NCBI GenBank assembly: GCA_027489245.1 | Contig: JAIYAC010000003.1 | Coordinates: 1 to 39,468, forward strand | Length of the DNA: 39,468 nt | Source: Neisseriaceae bacterium | GTDB taxonomy: Bacteria; Pseudomonadota; Gammaproteobacteria; Burkholderiales; Chromobacteriaceae | Reading direction: 5' to 3' | Shown: positions 1 to 7,594 of the stretch, piece by piece | Position numbering within the stretch: position 1 is the first letter of the stretch | How the letters are laid out: each line of letters opens with the position of its first letter | The notes under the pieces: generated by a model | Seen by the model: only the letters and a program-made list of their open reading frames with translations | Databases searched by the model: none | What the model was told of the DNA's origin: nothing | Made by a program: the position numbers and the translations under genes

Positions 1-43
1 AATTTAGAAGTAGTGCTTCGGTAGTACTTCAAGCAAGTTGTGT

Positions 44-119
44 TCCCTGATAGCTCAGTCGGTAGAGCGACGGACTGTTAATCCGCAGGTCGCAGGTTCG
101 AGCCCTGCTCGGGGAGCCA
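44..119 (+). tRNA. tRNA-Asn (anticodon GTT), left copy
   Basis: The 76-base cloverleaf has acceptor arms TCCCTGA/TCGGGGA, the D-arm AGCTCAGTCGGTAGAGC, the anticodon loop CTGTTAA with GTT at its centre, the T-arm GGTTCGA and an encoded CCA end. It is the integration target: its last ten bases (110-119) recur at the right end of the prophage. The serine integrase gene overlaps it antisense, with its stop codon at 78-80 inside the anticodon arm. Confidence 0.97.
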
Positions 120-1661
120 AGAATCCACGCTACGAACCGCACGGTCGTAGCGTTTTTCTTTTCTGATGATCCTTTCTGGCCTGTACCCCATCGTTACATC
201 CTCGCTATTCAGCATGACCTCCTGAATAAAGCTGCCCATCAGCGCGCGAAGCTTCGCGGGCTCGTTTGTATTACGCACAACCCTAGCCATGGTGGCCGTG
301 GCCACGTTCACGTCCTCTTCGCTGATATTCAGTTCCGGCGCAATTTCGTCATCAATTCTGGCCAGATCCTCTTCCAGCGCTTTCAGTCTGGCATTTAGCT
401 CTCGCAGACGGCCAGTAAGGTCGCCCAGGTGCGGCGCATCTTTGCCGTGCAGTTCCAGAATGTCGAACAGATTTGCTCTGCGTTTCGTGACCTCCTTTAT
501 CTCCCGCAGTACAGCTTCACGACGCCGTTGGTGTTCGTCATGCCAGCCGCTGGTAAGTTCGGCAATCTCAGTCATCACATCACGCATGCGGGCAGGGGTG
601 AGGACGTTCTCCAGGATGGTGGATACCATCCAGTCGTCAAAGTCTCCTGCATTGATACGGCGGTTGCGGCAGCCGCCACCTTTCTGGGCCCGGCTGCAGT
701 TGTAGTAGTGGTAGAGCTTGGAACGGCCGGTGGCTGTTTCTGTCTGCATAGCCGCGCCACACTCGCCACAGCGCAAGATACCTGTAAATGCAAACTGGCT
801 GTGTGGGCTACCGCCCTCGGTGTCGGGTGCCCGGTACCGAAACAGCTCACGAACGCGTGCTGCATCCTCTTCGCTGACGATAGGTTCATGTGACTTCGTC
901 ATGATCCACTCGCTTTCTGGTTTGTCCCGTTTCTGCTTGTCCTGCCTGTTGAAGACGACAAACCCGGCGTACACAGGGTTTTTCAGCAGAGAGTTGACGT
1001 GGTTTTTGGTCCATGGCTTGCCGTGGTAGGAATAGCCACGCTCGTTCAGGTTCATTGCAATGATTTTGCAGCCATCGCCTGCCAGATACCGACGAAACAT
1101 CTCACGCACCACCACTGCCTCGTGGTCCAGTACCTGCAGCCGCTTCCGTTTGCCATCGGAGCTGACTACCTCATACCCATAAGGGACGTGACCACCGTTC
1201 CAATAGCCGTCGCGGGCATTCTTGAGCATAGAGCGGCGGGTGTCCCGGGACACCTGGCGACTGTAATGCTCGTCCATGATTTCGAAGATAGATTCAGAGA
1301 ACCATCCCTCGTCGGTATCGCTGTCCAGGTTGACCGATACATAGACGACTTTGGTACCGCCGGACTCCAGTAACTTCTTGTGGCTGGCCGCGTCGATCTT
1401 GTTGCGGGCAAAGCGGCTGGTATTCCAGCACAGGAAGGCGTCCACGTCATAGGCAGCGCAAAAGTTGATCGCGTTTTGAAAGGCAGGGCGGTTGGCGGTA
1501 CGGCCGGATATTCCGTCATCTCGGAAAACACGCAGGACGGTCAGCCCCAGCTCGGCCGCTTTCTTTTCGGCCTGCTCGATCTGACTGTCGATGGAAATGC
1601 CTTCATCGGCCTGGCGGACGGTGCTGACACGGGCGTAAATAATGGCCGTCTTCATGGTCAT
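78..1661 (-). CDS. Large serine recombinase (phage integrase)
   Basis: This 527-residue protein is predicted to catalyse phage integration and excision. The N-terminal resolvase domain (about 1-150) has the YARVST motif with nucleophile Ser13 and conserved arginines (R83, R86). A recombinase domain follows (about 155-275), then a zinc ribbon with C298, C301, C322 and C331, and a coiled coil (about 376-440) typical of this family. The ATG at 1661 overlaps the stop of the upstream gene as ATGA, so translation is probably coupled. The gene lies next to attL, as expected for the integrase. Residues 515-527 are encoded by the antisense tRNA strand. In the excised circle the frame would continue into the right end of the phage and give a different 26-residue tail. 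Targeting a tRNA 3' end is unusual for serine integrases. Confidence 0.95.
   Translation of the reverse strand: MTMKTAIIYARVSTVRQADEGISIDSQIEQAEKKAAELGLTVLRVFRDDGISGRTANRPAFQNAINFCAAYDVDAFLCWNTSRFARNKIDAASHKKLLESGGTKVVYVSVNLDSDTDEGWFSESIFEIMDEHYSRQVSRDTRRSMLKNARDGYWNGGHVPYGYEVVSSDGKRKRLQVLDHEAVVVREMFRRYLAGDGCKIIAMNLNERGYSYHGKPWTKNHVNSLLKNPVYAGFVVFNRQDKQKRDKPESEWIMTKSHEPIVSEEDAARVRELFRYRAPDTEGGSPHSQFAFTGILRCGECGAAMQTETATGRSKLYHYYNCSRAQKGGGCRNRRINAGDFDDWMVSTILENVLTPARMRDVMTEIAELTSGWHDEHQRRREAVLREIKEVTKRRANLFDILELHGKDAPHLGDLTGRLRELNARLKALEEDLARIDDEIAPELNISEEDVNVATATMARVVRNTNEPAKLRALMGSFIQEVMLNSEDVTMGYRPERIIRKEKRYDRAVRSVDSWLPEQGSNLRPAD
110..119. other. attL core
   Basis: CGGGGAGCCA at the tRNA 3' end is shared with 39337-39346. 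The phage-derived right arm GCTACGAACCG (129-139) is the inverted partner, at 10 of 11 positions, of CGGTTCGCAGC at 39316-39326. Joining the two ends rebuilds a 51-bp dyad-symmetric attP of the size typical for large serine integrases. Confidence 0.8.
127..158 (+). terminator. Intrinsic terminator just downstream of tRNA-Asn
   Basis: Nine-base arms ACGCTACGA (127-135) and TCGTAGCGT (145-153) with a nine-base loop are followed by TTTTCTTTTC on the plus strand. It is phage DNA lying inside the 3' coding end of the integrase gene, and it also contains the right arm of attP. It should end the tRNA transcript entering from the host side. Confidence 0.7.
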
Positions 1662-2164
1662 ATTCTATGTTTTTTTACTATGCGTGTTATGTGAGAACTA
1701 TCGACAGTTTCACCATATGCGGTGAGCAGGCGGCGGCGTATCTGTTCCATGGATAGGCCGTTGTCGAAGAGGTCATTAATGAACTGGTTGCGCTGGAACT
1801 TGGTGTAGCTTGCGTAGTGCCGCAGGGGGATCACTAGCGTGCCTTTTACATGGTGCCATTGCTCCTCTTTATCCACGATGCGCCACATCGCCAGGAAAGC
1901 ATCGACCCCGATTTCCTCTGCCACCCGTTGCCATGTTGCGTGCAGGCCCATCTGGCGCAGTTCGTCCAGGCGCGGGTCGCGCGCGATTTTTTTCAAACCC
2001 CCTAATCGGGGTTTGAAAGGGGTGTAGACATTCAGGTACCCACCCCCCTGGGTGGTGGGGGGAGCCAGGCCCTGCCGACCCCCCACCCCTATGGGGCGGG
2101 TATCCCCCTGGGTAGGCCATGCAATCCCCCCGCTTTGACTTCGCTTTTCATCAATATTTCCCAT
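1658..2164 (-). CDS. Small protein with HTH-like C-terminus, coupled to integrase
   Basis: From the ATG at 2164 this gives 168 residues. A GTG at 2194 would add ten, but it lies inside an inverted repeat. The N-terminal half is rich in Gly, Pro and Gln. The C-terminal part (about 120-168) looks like a helix-turn-helix of the kind seen in phage activators, with a segment FINDLFDNGLSMEQIRRRL followed by SSHITRIVKK. It ends in an ATGA overlap with the integrase. A role as transcriptional regulator or recombination directionality factor is possible from position only. The gene carries unusual G/C runs and a perfect internal palindrome (1991-2018). Confidence 0.6.
   Translation of the reverse strand: MGNIDEKRSQSGGIAWPTQGDTRPIGVGGRQGLAPPTTQGGGYLNVYTPFKPRLGGLKKIARDPRLDELRQMGLHATWQRVAEEIGVDAFLAMWRIVDKEEQWHHVKGTLVIPLRHYASYTKFQRNQFINDLFDNGLSMEQIRRRLLTAYGETVDSSHITRIVKKHRI
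1991..2018. repeat. Perfect 11-bp inverted repeat inside coding DNA
   Basis: TTTCAAACCCC (1991-2001) and GGGGTTTGAAA (2008-2018) flank a six-base spacer. No T-run follows on either strand, so it is not a terminator. It sits at the left edge of a G/C-run block (to about 2115) in which CCCCCTGGGT occurs twice, exactly 60 bp apart (2044 and 2104). It could be a protein-binding site. Confidence 0.6.
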
Positions 2165-2190
2165 GCTGTAGCCCTTGTGTTTCCGTTGCT

Positions 2191-2221
2191 CCACTTCGCT
2201 TTTTCCAATAAGGCGAAGTGG
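2191..2221. promoter_or_regulatory. Inverted repeat upstream of the integrase operon, candidate operator
   Basis: CCACTTCGC (2191-2199) and GCGAAGTGG (2213-2221) form nine-base perfect arms around 13 bases. The left arm belongs to one of five copies of AAAAGCGAAGT in the prophage. It lies about 30 bp upstream of the ATG at 2164, a fitting place for a regulator site. The gap 2195-2332 shows no gene. Confidence 0.5.
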
Positions 2222-2332
2222 GAGAGTTTGAGAGTTAGCCCGTTCTGAAGGGTACTTTGCAGATCAGCTGTAACCTACAGCCGGCGGCGTATCTTCCCCT
2301 TCGCTAGATACCGTCACTATGACTTGTAAGAA

Positions 2333-3358
2333 TCAGGAGGAACCACGTGTGCGCCTGGGCTTGCTGCCCAGTTGATCCAGTAGCCCACTGACTGGGGTAG
2401 ACACCTTGCCCAGCGGGTTTGCCTTGTCCACCGTCCGAGTCAGCTTGCGCATGGCCAGGTGGGTGTAGATCGATGTGCTCTTGGGGTCTTCGTGGCCCAG
2501 CAGGTTCTGGCGCTCGATCACATCCACGTCAGACTCGGCAAGCTCAGTGCCATAGAGGTGGCGCAGAGCGTGGGGGTGGAGCTGATCCTCTGGGATGCCT
2601 GCGGCGCGACCATGGCGCTGGATCATCACCAACACACCACGCGTGGAAAAGCGGCGGGCCTCGCCGTAATACAGGTGGGCGGGCACGCGGCGGTTCCTGG
2701 TGGTGACGAACAGCACCCGCTCGCCGTCATCGGTGGTGCGCTCGATCTCGGCCAGCACCGGGTGTTCCAGGTACACGCGCAACAGCAGATCCGTTTCACG
2801 CGGTACCGGCACCAGACGTTCCTTGGCTCCTTTCTCAGTCGGACGCAATGCCAGGCGCGGCTCGCCGTCTACCAGCTGCGTTACCAGGTGGCTTTCGTTC
2901 AGGGCTACCAGCCCCGATACCCGCACGCCGCAGCCCATCAAAACCCCCAGCATGGCGGCATCACGCACCCCCGCGAAGGTATCGAAGTTCGGGGCCCACA
3001 TCATTCGTTCCGCGTTGTCCAGGGAAAGCACACGCGGCAGGCGGCGGCCTTTGCGTGGGTAGGGTACGGCCTCAGCCGGATTCGTCTGGATTGCGCCCCG
3101 CACGGCATACGCCCAGCGGTAGAACTCGCGCACCGCGGCGACATAGGGGGTGCGGCTGACTGGGGATAGCGCCAGCACCTTGTGCAGGTATGGGCCGCAG
3201 AACACGATCAGATCATCACCGCGCACCGTCAGCGGCTCGCGCTCGCCCAGCCAGGCCTCAAACCGTGCAAGGCAGTCGCGGTAGGCGCGGACCGTGCGAT
3301 TCGCCACGCCATCGTTATCAGCTTTGAACAGCAGGAACTCTTCAAACAGTCTGTTCAT
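2333..3358 (-). CDS. Tyrosine site-specific recombinase, XerC/D-like
   Basis: The protein has 341 residues. An N-terminal SAM-like core-binding domain (about 1-90) is followed by a catalytic domain with a full active-site set: R146 (GCGVRVSGL), K176 or K179, H263 and R266 (HPHALRH), H289 (LLGHED) and nucleophile Y298 (IYTH). It should cut and rejoin DNA at short dyad sites. It is not next to the attachment core and the phage already has a serine integrase, so its target is unclear. It could resolve multimers, invert or integrate DNA, or act at a host dif-like site. It is separated from the replication operon by the origin-like region and a terminator. Confidence 0.9.
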   Translation of the reverse strand: MNRLFEEFLLFKADNDGVANRTVRAYRDCLARFEAWLGEREPLTVRGDDLIVFCGPYLHKVLALSPVSRTPYVAAVREFYRWAYAVRGAIQTNPAEAVPYPRKGRRLPRVLSLDNAERMMWAPNFDTFAGVRDAAMLGVLMGCGVRVSGLVALNESHLVTQLVDGEPRLALRPTEKGAKERLVPVPRETDLLLRVYLEHPVLAEIERTTDDGERVLFVTTRNRRVPAHLYYGEARRFSTRGVLVMIQRHGRAAGIPEDQLHPHALRHLYGTELAESDVDVIERQNLLGHEDPKSTSIYTHLAMRKLTRTVDKANPLGKVSTPVSGLLDQLGSKPRRTRGSS

Positions 3359-3797
3359 CGTCCGCTCCGGGGGGATAGGCAGAAATTGCCCTTAATTGTG
3401 TGGATGACGGTCATTTTCCTAGAAGTTCCAATTAAATCAATGTGTTGAAGCGTTGTTTCTTCCACGGAAACCCGTGGATACAGCAATAAACTTGTGGATT
3501 AAAAAATAGGCAGCAAGTCAAACCCGTGGATCCCATCTCCTCCCTTTTTCTCCGCTTTCTTTCTCTTTCTTCTTGTTTTTTAAAGAAAAAGAGAAAGAGA
3601 GAAGGGGCTGCGCCAAAAATAGCCGCCGTGGAAAAAAAAGGGCAAGCCGTGGTAAAAGCTTGTTAATCGGTGGATGTTTTGCCAAAACCGTGGATGTTAA
3701 GCTGTTGATATATATGAAAAAAGTGATGTTTTGGCGGTTGAATCCACGGGTTTTTTATCATGCTGCGCTACTCAATGGAGAAAGTCGCTCAAGGGCC
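3359..3797. other. Iteron-like, AT-rich region: candidate replication origin
   Basis: No credible gene lies here. CCGTGGAT occurs exactly at 3472, 3524, 3688 and, inverted, at 3742. Near copies lie at 3461 (inverted), 3492, 3626, 3647 and 3668. The starts 3626, 3647, 3668 and 3688 are 21, 21 and 20 bp apart, which puts them on one helix face. The copy at 3492 reads TTGTGGATTA, close to a DnaA box. Between the two clusters lies a polypyrimidine then polypurine stretch (3541-3606) with CTTTCTCTTT and its complement, a possible unwinding element. The primase-helicase gene is close by. Confidence 0.65.
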
Positions 3798-3825
3798 AAA
3801 AAAACCGCGCCGTCTTCTGGCGCGG
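3798..3825 (-). terminator. Intrinsic terminator of the early/replication operon
   Basis: CCGCGCC (3805-3811) and GGCGCGG (3819-3825) form a stem with a seven-base loop. On the minus strand it is followed by seven T (3804-3798). It lies 23 bp beyond the stop of the 87-residue gene and would separate the replication operon from the recombinase genes further left. Confidence 0.85.
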
Positions 3826-3847
3826 GGATGTCCAGCGGTCTAGTGGG

Positions 3848-4111
3848 TTACAGCTCGCCGTCCCAATCCTCCAGGAAGGCACGAGCGGCATCGATGGCAG
3901 CGGCCGGCGTAGAGAACAAGCCGCCGATCGGGATGCCGCGCACCAGGGCACGGTGCCTGGTGCTGCCCGCCCCGGGGTCGCCTACGCGCTTGGTGCCATC
4001 CAGGAAGCCCTGCGGTGCGGTGATGATGGGGTGGCCCTGCAGGTAAGCCAGGCGCTCCGCCGGCGTCAGGCCGGTGAACTGCTCAAAGGTATGTGTAGAG
4101 GAGCTTTGCAT
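3848..4111 (-). CDS. Hypothetical 87-residue protein
   Basis: I do not recognise a family. The protein is soluble, with a segment LTPAERLAYLQGHP near the N-terminus and a helical, acidic C-terminus (AAAIDAARAFLEDWDGEL). It is the last gene of the replication operon, 45 bp after the primase-helicase and just before a terminator and the iteron-like region. A replication-accessory role is possible but rests on position alone. A copy of the AAAAGCGAAGT motif lies 17 bp upstream of its start (4128-4138). Confidence 0.6.
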   Translation of the reverse strand: MQSSSTHTFEQFTGLTPAERLAYLQGHPIITAPQGFLDGTKRVGDPGAGSTRHRALVRGIPIGGLFSTPAAAIDAARAFLEDWDGEL

Positions 4112-4156
4112 GATGTCGTCCAGTCAGAAAAGCGAAGTCGCGTATAAGGAGAGGGC

Positions 4157-6949
4157 TTAGCCTCGGTCAATCACCGGCGCCGCATGCAGCCCCAGTTCGT
4201 TCAGCTTGGCCACGCTGATGGCCACCATGTGGCCCTGGCGGCCGCGGCGGATGGTCTTCTCGCAATCGGGGTCCACTACCACACCCGAATCCAGCAGCTG
4301 GCGCTTGAAGACACGTGCGGTTTTCACCGGCAGGTGGTCGAACTTGGTCCGCAGGTGCGGGGCTGTAGACAGGTGGTCCATCACATGTGACGGCAGCACA
4401 AACAGGCATTCATGCTCTTCGCCATCCACCAGATGGGTATCCCAGCAATAGGGGTGTTCGTAGCGCTGGGCGGCCAACTCGGATAGCAGGATCTCCACAA
4501 TCCATACCCATGGCAGGCGGGCGCCATCTGTTTCGGCAATGTGGGCGTTCATTTCTGCCACCATGTCCTTGATGAAGTTGCCCTGTTGCACGTCAATGCC
4601 GGCGAACTCGCACAGCAGGCTCCAGGCGCTCATGATCGCCGCGTAGTTCTGCACCATGCGGTGGGCCGTGGCATCGCCTTCGGCGGCGCGGCCATGCTTG
4701 TGGGCATAGGCCACGTAGCGCTCATGCAAGTCGCGGATCCGCGCCGGCTCCACGCTGGCCAGGAACTGCAGCCACTCCCATACCGGGAACTGGGGCAGTT
4801 CGTGCGGGATGATCGCCCCCTGTTTTGCTACGCTCAGGCTGCAGCGGCACAGCTTGGACTGCAGGCTTTCTGCGTCCACTTCTTCACCGGCCAGCAACAC
4901 CGGTGCGCACATCAGGTACGGGGTCAGGCCGGCACCCACACGGGTGAACTCGAATCGATAGGTGGACTGCAGCAGGCCATCGATATCTGACAGGATGGAC
5001 TTGGGCAGCTTGGAGAATTCGTCCCAGCCCACAGGGTGGGAGGTCCAGGACACCGACGCGCGCCGGCGGTGGTCGGTTTTCAGCATCTGGCCCGACAGCA
5101 CCTGAAACGCCACCGTGGCCTGCAGGCTTTCCAGTAGCTTGGACTTGCCCGAGCCTTTCTCGGCCTGCATCTGGAAGTGCGGGTAGAAGCCGAGCACCGT
5201 TTTCAGGTGTGCACCCAGTAGCCAGACCAGGCACATGGCGGCGGCGTTCTCCTTGAAAGTGTCCTGGTAGGCCTGAATCACGCGGCGGGCATCCTGCTGG
5301 CTTCCCCGTGGAAACGTCATGTTGTAGTACAGGCACTGCTTTTGCGGCTCCACGAAAAAGCAGTCGTTGCCCTCGAGCGGGGCCAGGCCGGTATTGCGCC
5401 AGGCCATGCCCACAAAGTTCACCACGTCTCGGGCGGCCAGGTCGGCCGAGCGTTCCAGAATGTTTACCATCCTGGCGAATTTGGCCGGGTTCCAGATGTG
5501 GCCGAACTTAGCCTTCCACCATTCCAGGTTGTATAGCTTGTCGCCGGTGATAACCTCGCGCTGCAGAATCGTGCCATTCCTGGCCAGTTGGCAGCTGATG
5601 CCGAACACGGTTTCAGGCTGGTTGTCTGGCATGCCGCTGATGGTGGCCAGGTGGCTCTGGATACGCAGCCGTGACAGGCCGGCCACGCGGAAGCTGCACA
5701 GGTCACCGAATTCTTCGCTTCGGCTCACTTCGCGGCCGTCGTCGTCTTTCTGCACCTTGAATTCATCCACGAACAGCGTGAAGTCATCCAGCACGCGAAA
5801 GCGCCAGTACACCGACAGGTCATGGCTTTGCAGCCATACACGCCGCCGGCCGTCCTGCTGTTCGCGGTTCTCTGCGTTGGTGGCGCACTGGCCTGCAATC
5901 AGCCACTGGTCCAGCTTCTTCAGCCGGATCCGCAGCTCTTCTGGACCATAGTTGGCCAGCACGTCGTTGATATCCTCGCCTTCTTCCCAGTCCAGCATGT
6001 CCACCAGGCGCGCGCCGATATCCTGGGTGGTCATGGCATCCAATACCGCCCAAGCGGCCACCATGCCTGGGCGGGTGCCGTTCTGCTGCAGCTTGTCGGT
6101 GTGGTCCAGGGCAATCAGCACCTTCTTGCCCCGGGCCCAGCTCCAGTCCAGGTTGGTGTTGGCCACTCCACGGATGGCCACCACGGCCACGTTCTTGTGG
6201 TCCAGCAGGGCGGTTTCGATCGACAGGGCATTGATCGGGCTTTCCACCACAAACACCGTGTGCGAGCGCTTCAGCCTGGCCGGGTCCGATGTCCAGAAGT
6301 AGCCCACCTTTTCGCCCTGGCATTGCGTCTTCACGCCGCCGTTCAGCGCGGCATCCGCATAGCGCACATCCACCGCCACCACCTTGTGGCCGGCGTTGCG
6401 CACGATGAAGGCCACACCCGGGCCACCGTGGCCGGGCTCGCCTTCCGCTACCTTGGTCGATTCCCAGGTGTTCCAGCCCACCGTCTTGCGGCGGATCGCC
6501 TCGCGCACCACCGCCTCGGCAATGCCGCGGCCGCACAGGTAGCCCACAGCCGGCTCCGGGTCCTGTAGGCAGCGGTCGGCAATGTACTCTTCGGTGGACT
6601 TCCGCTCTGGCGGGCCGCTGTGTTCACGGCTGGGGCGCGGGATGGTGTACCAGTCGGCCAGAAGGTTGGCCGCACTCATAGGGTCATGGGCCTGGCCGGC
6701 GTAAATCACCAGGTCAATCGTGGTGCCGCCATCGCCTGAGGTATGGTCTTTCCAGCCTGTTCCGTGTTTTTTGTGCCCTACGTAGATACTCAGGCTGGGG
6801 TGTTTTTCTTTGCGCGCAGGGGAAAACCAGTTCCCGTTACTGCCTTGTTGTCTCATGCCTAGCCGGTTGGCCAGGTCCAGCAGATCAATTTCTGTCTTCA
6901 GGCGGGAAAACCACTCCGCCATCGCCGCAGCATTGTTGTCGTTCTTCAT
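4157..6949 (-). CDS. Phage primase-helicase (TOPRIM plus SF3/DnaB-like ATPase)
   Basis: The protein has 930 residues. The N-terminal part (about 1-110) resembles the CHC2-like start of plasmid and phage primases. A TOPRIM domain follows, with E236 (FVVESPIN) and D282/D285 (LIALDHTD), which bind the metal for primer synthesis. The C-terminal half (DUF927-like ATPase, about 370-870) has Walker A GSGKSK (599-604) and Walker B-like WDEF (642-645). It would prime and unwind DNA at the phage origin. The nearby iteron-like region fits this. It is preceded by a small HTH-like gene ten bases upstream. No helicase loader or DNA polymerase is visible, so the host replisome is probably used. Confidence 0.9.
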   Translation of the reverse strand: MKNDNNAAAMAEWFSRLKTEIDLLDLANRLGMRQQGSNGNWFSPARKEKHPSLSIYVGHKKHGTGWKDHTSGDGGTTIDLVIYAGQAHDPMSAANLLADWYTIPRPSREHSGPPERKSTEEYIADRCLQDPEPAVGYLCGRGIAEAVVREAIRRKTVGWNTWESTKVAEGEPGHGGPGVAFIVRNAGHKVVAVDVRYADAALNGGVKTQCQGEKVGYFWTSDPARLKRSHTVFVVESPINALSIETALLDHKNVAVVAIRGVANTNLDWSWARGKKVLIALDHTDKLQQNGTRPGMVAAWAVLDAMTTQDIGARLVDMLDWEEGEDINDVLANYGPEELRIRLKKLDQWLIAGQCATNAENREQQDGRRRVWLQSHDLSVYWRFRVLDDFTLFVDEFKVQKDDDGREVSRSEEFGDLCSFRVAGLSRLRIQSHLATISGMPDNQPETVFGISCQLARNGTILQREVITGDKLYNLEWWKAKFGHIWNPAKFARMVNILERSADLAARDVVNFVGMAWRNTGLAPLEGNDCFFVEPQKQCLYYNMTFPRGSQQDARRVIQAYQDTFKENAAAMCLVWLLGAHLKTVLGFYPHFQMQAEKGSGKSKLLESLQATVAFQVLSGQMLKTDHRRRASVSWTSHPVGWDEFSKLPKSILSDIDGLLQSTYRFEFTRVGAGLTPYLMCAPVLLAGEEVDAESLQSKLCRCSLSVAKQGAIIPHELPQFPVWEWLQFLASVEPARIRDLHERYVAYAHKHGRAAEGDATAHRMVQNYAAIMSAWSLLCEFAGIDVQQGNFIKDMVAEMNAHIAETDGARLPWVWIVEILLSELAAQRYEHPYCWDTHLVDGEEHECLFVLPSHVMDHLSTAPHLRTKFDHLPVKTARVFKRQLLDSGVVVDPDCEKTIRRGRQGHMVAISVAKLNELGLHAAPVIDRG

Positions 6950-6958
6950 CGTCGGCTC

Positions 6959-7198
6959 TTAGTGCAATAGAAACTGTGGTATCAGGTCGGGCAGGTGTGC
7001 TGCTGGCAAAGGTTGGCCGCAGGCGGTGTACATGGTGTTTTCCCCTTGCATGTCCACCATCCTCAACAAGCCAACATCCAGCAAGCCATCCAGAACAGGG
7101 TCTAGCTGCTGGCGGGTGCAGCCTAGCTGCTCCGCCACGTGGTTTGCCGACAGCACTGCACCCTGTAGTGCTTGCATGATCTGTTCGCTAAGCCGCAT
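6959..7198 (-). CDS. Small winged-HTH-like protein
   Basis: From the ATG at 7198 it has 79 residues; another ATG at 7210 would overlap the upstream stop by 23 bases. The N-terminal half reads like a short winged helix (residues about 5-50, with SANHVAEQLGCTRQQLDPVL), so DNA binding is plausible. It lies directly before the primase-helicase and is probably co-transcribed with it. It could be a replication or regulatory accessory protein. The exact role is not visible. Confidence 0.6.
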   Translation of the reverse strand: MRLSEQIMQALQGAVLSANHVAEQLGCTRQQLDPVLDGLLDVGLLRMVDMQGENTMYTACGQPLPAAHLPDLIPQFLLH

Positions 7199-7583
7199 AG
7201 CTCCCTCCACGAAACGCCAGGTCAGCTGTCATGGCCACGCGCGCACCGCTTTCATGGCAGAACACCACGCTACGTAGTGCGGGCAGTGTCGCTAGCTGCC
7301 AGTTTTCAGTGCCCAGCTGTGCCAGGCGGCTCACCGTGACGGCAAAGTCAGGGCTGTCCAGCAGCACCGGGCTAGCCGGTGCTGCCTCCAGCGTCTGGCA
7401 TACCTCGTTCCACGGAACAGGGCAGCCATCCACCATGCCCAGCAGCGGGCCGTCCAGCGTGGCCAGCGGTACCAGCATCACCAGGCCGCAGTCAGCGGCG
7501 ATGGCATGGCCAAACGCGCGGTATACCCGACGGTTGGCCGCAAACGGGAGTAAGGAATTCATCACAATCGCCATGGTTGCCAC
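7188..7583 (-). CDS. Hypothetical 131-residue early protein
   Basis: I do not recognise a family. The sequence is rich in Ala, Leu and Val, has no clear membrane segment and no strong metal-binding motif. It lies in the leftward early operon between the HD phosphohydrolase (11 bases upstream) and the small HTH-like gene, which it overlaps. The overlap and uniform orientation support a real gene. Confidence 0.55.
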   Translation of the reverse strand: MATMAIVMNSLLPFAANRRVYRAFGHAIAADCGLVMLVPLATLDGPLLGMVDGCPVPWNEVCQTLEAAPASPVLLDSPDFAVTVSRLAQLGTENWQLATLPALRSVVFCHESGARVAMTADLAFRGGSYAA

Positions 7584-7594
7584 ACCTTGCGTCT

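Larger units (their letters stand above)
1..119. repeat. 119-bp perfect direct repeat, left copy
   Basis: Bases 1-119 are identical to 39350-39468. The unit holds a 43-base leader and a full tRNA-Asn. The leader contains a hairpin at 7-30: ten-pair arms with one G-G mismatch and one G-T wobble, closed by a C(TTCG)G tetraloop. There is no T-run after it, so it looks like an RNA-processing or spacing hairpin rather than a terminator. I read the two copies as neighbouring units of a host tRNA-Asn array, not as a 119-bp attachment core, because a separate 10-bp core is visible at 39337. Confidence 0.9.

Noticed and set aside
1..119. Reading the 119-bp repeat itself as the attachment core
   Set aside because: The tRNA end CGGGGAGCCA recurs separately at 39337-39346 just before the second unit, and flanking arms form a dyad around that core. 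Two array units plus a 10-bp core explain the sequence better.
1658..2164. Calling the gene next to the integrase a recombination directionality factor
   Set aside because: Position and coupling fit, but directionality factors share no recognisable sequence, so the function is left open.
3461..3749. A CRISPR array in the repeat-rich region
   Set aside because: The repeats are only eight bases, occur in both orientations and lack uniform repeat-spacer units. Iterons fit better.
3573..4046. Plus-strand frame of 157 codons over the origin-like region
   Set aside because: It runs across the polypurine tract, iterons and a terminator, overlaps the better 87-residue gene, and its protein is low-complexity and basic.
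5820..6568. Long open frames antisense or out of frame within the primase gene
   Set aside because: GC-rich coding DNA commonly gives such shadows. The TOPRIM and Walker motifs are in the chosen frame only.
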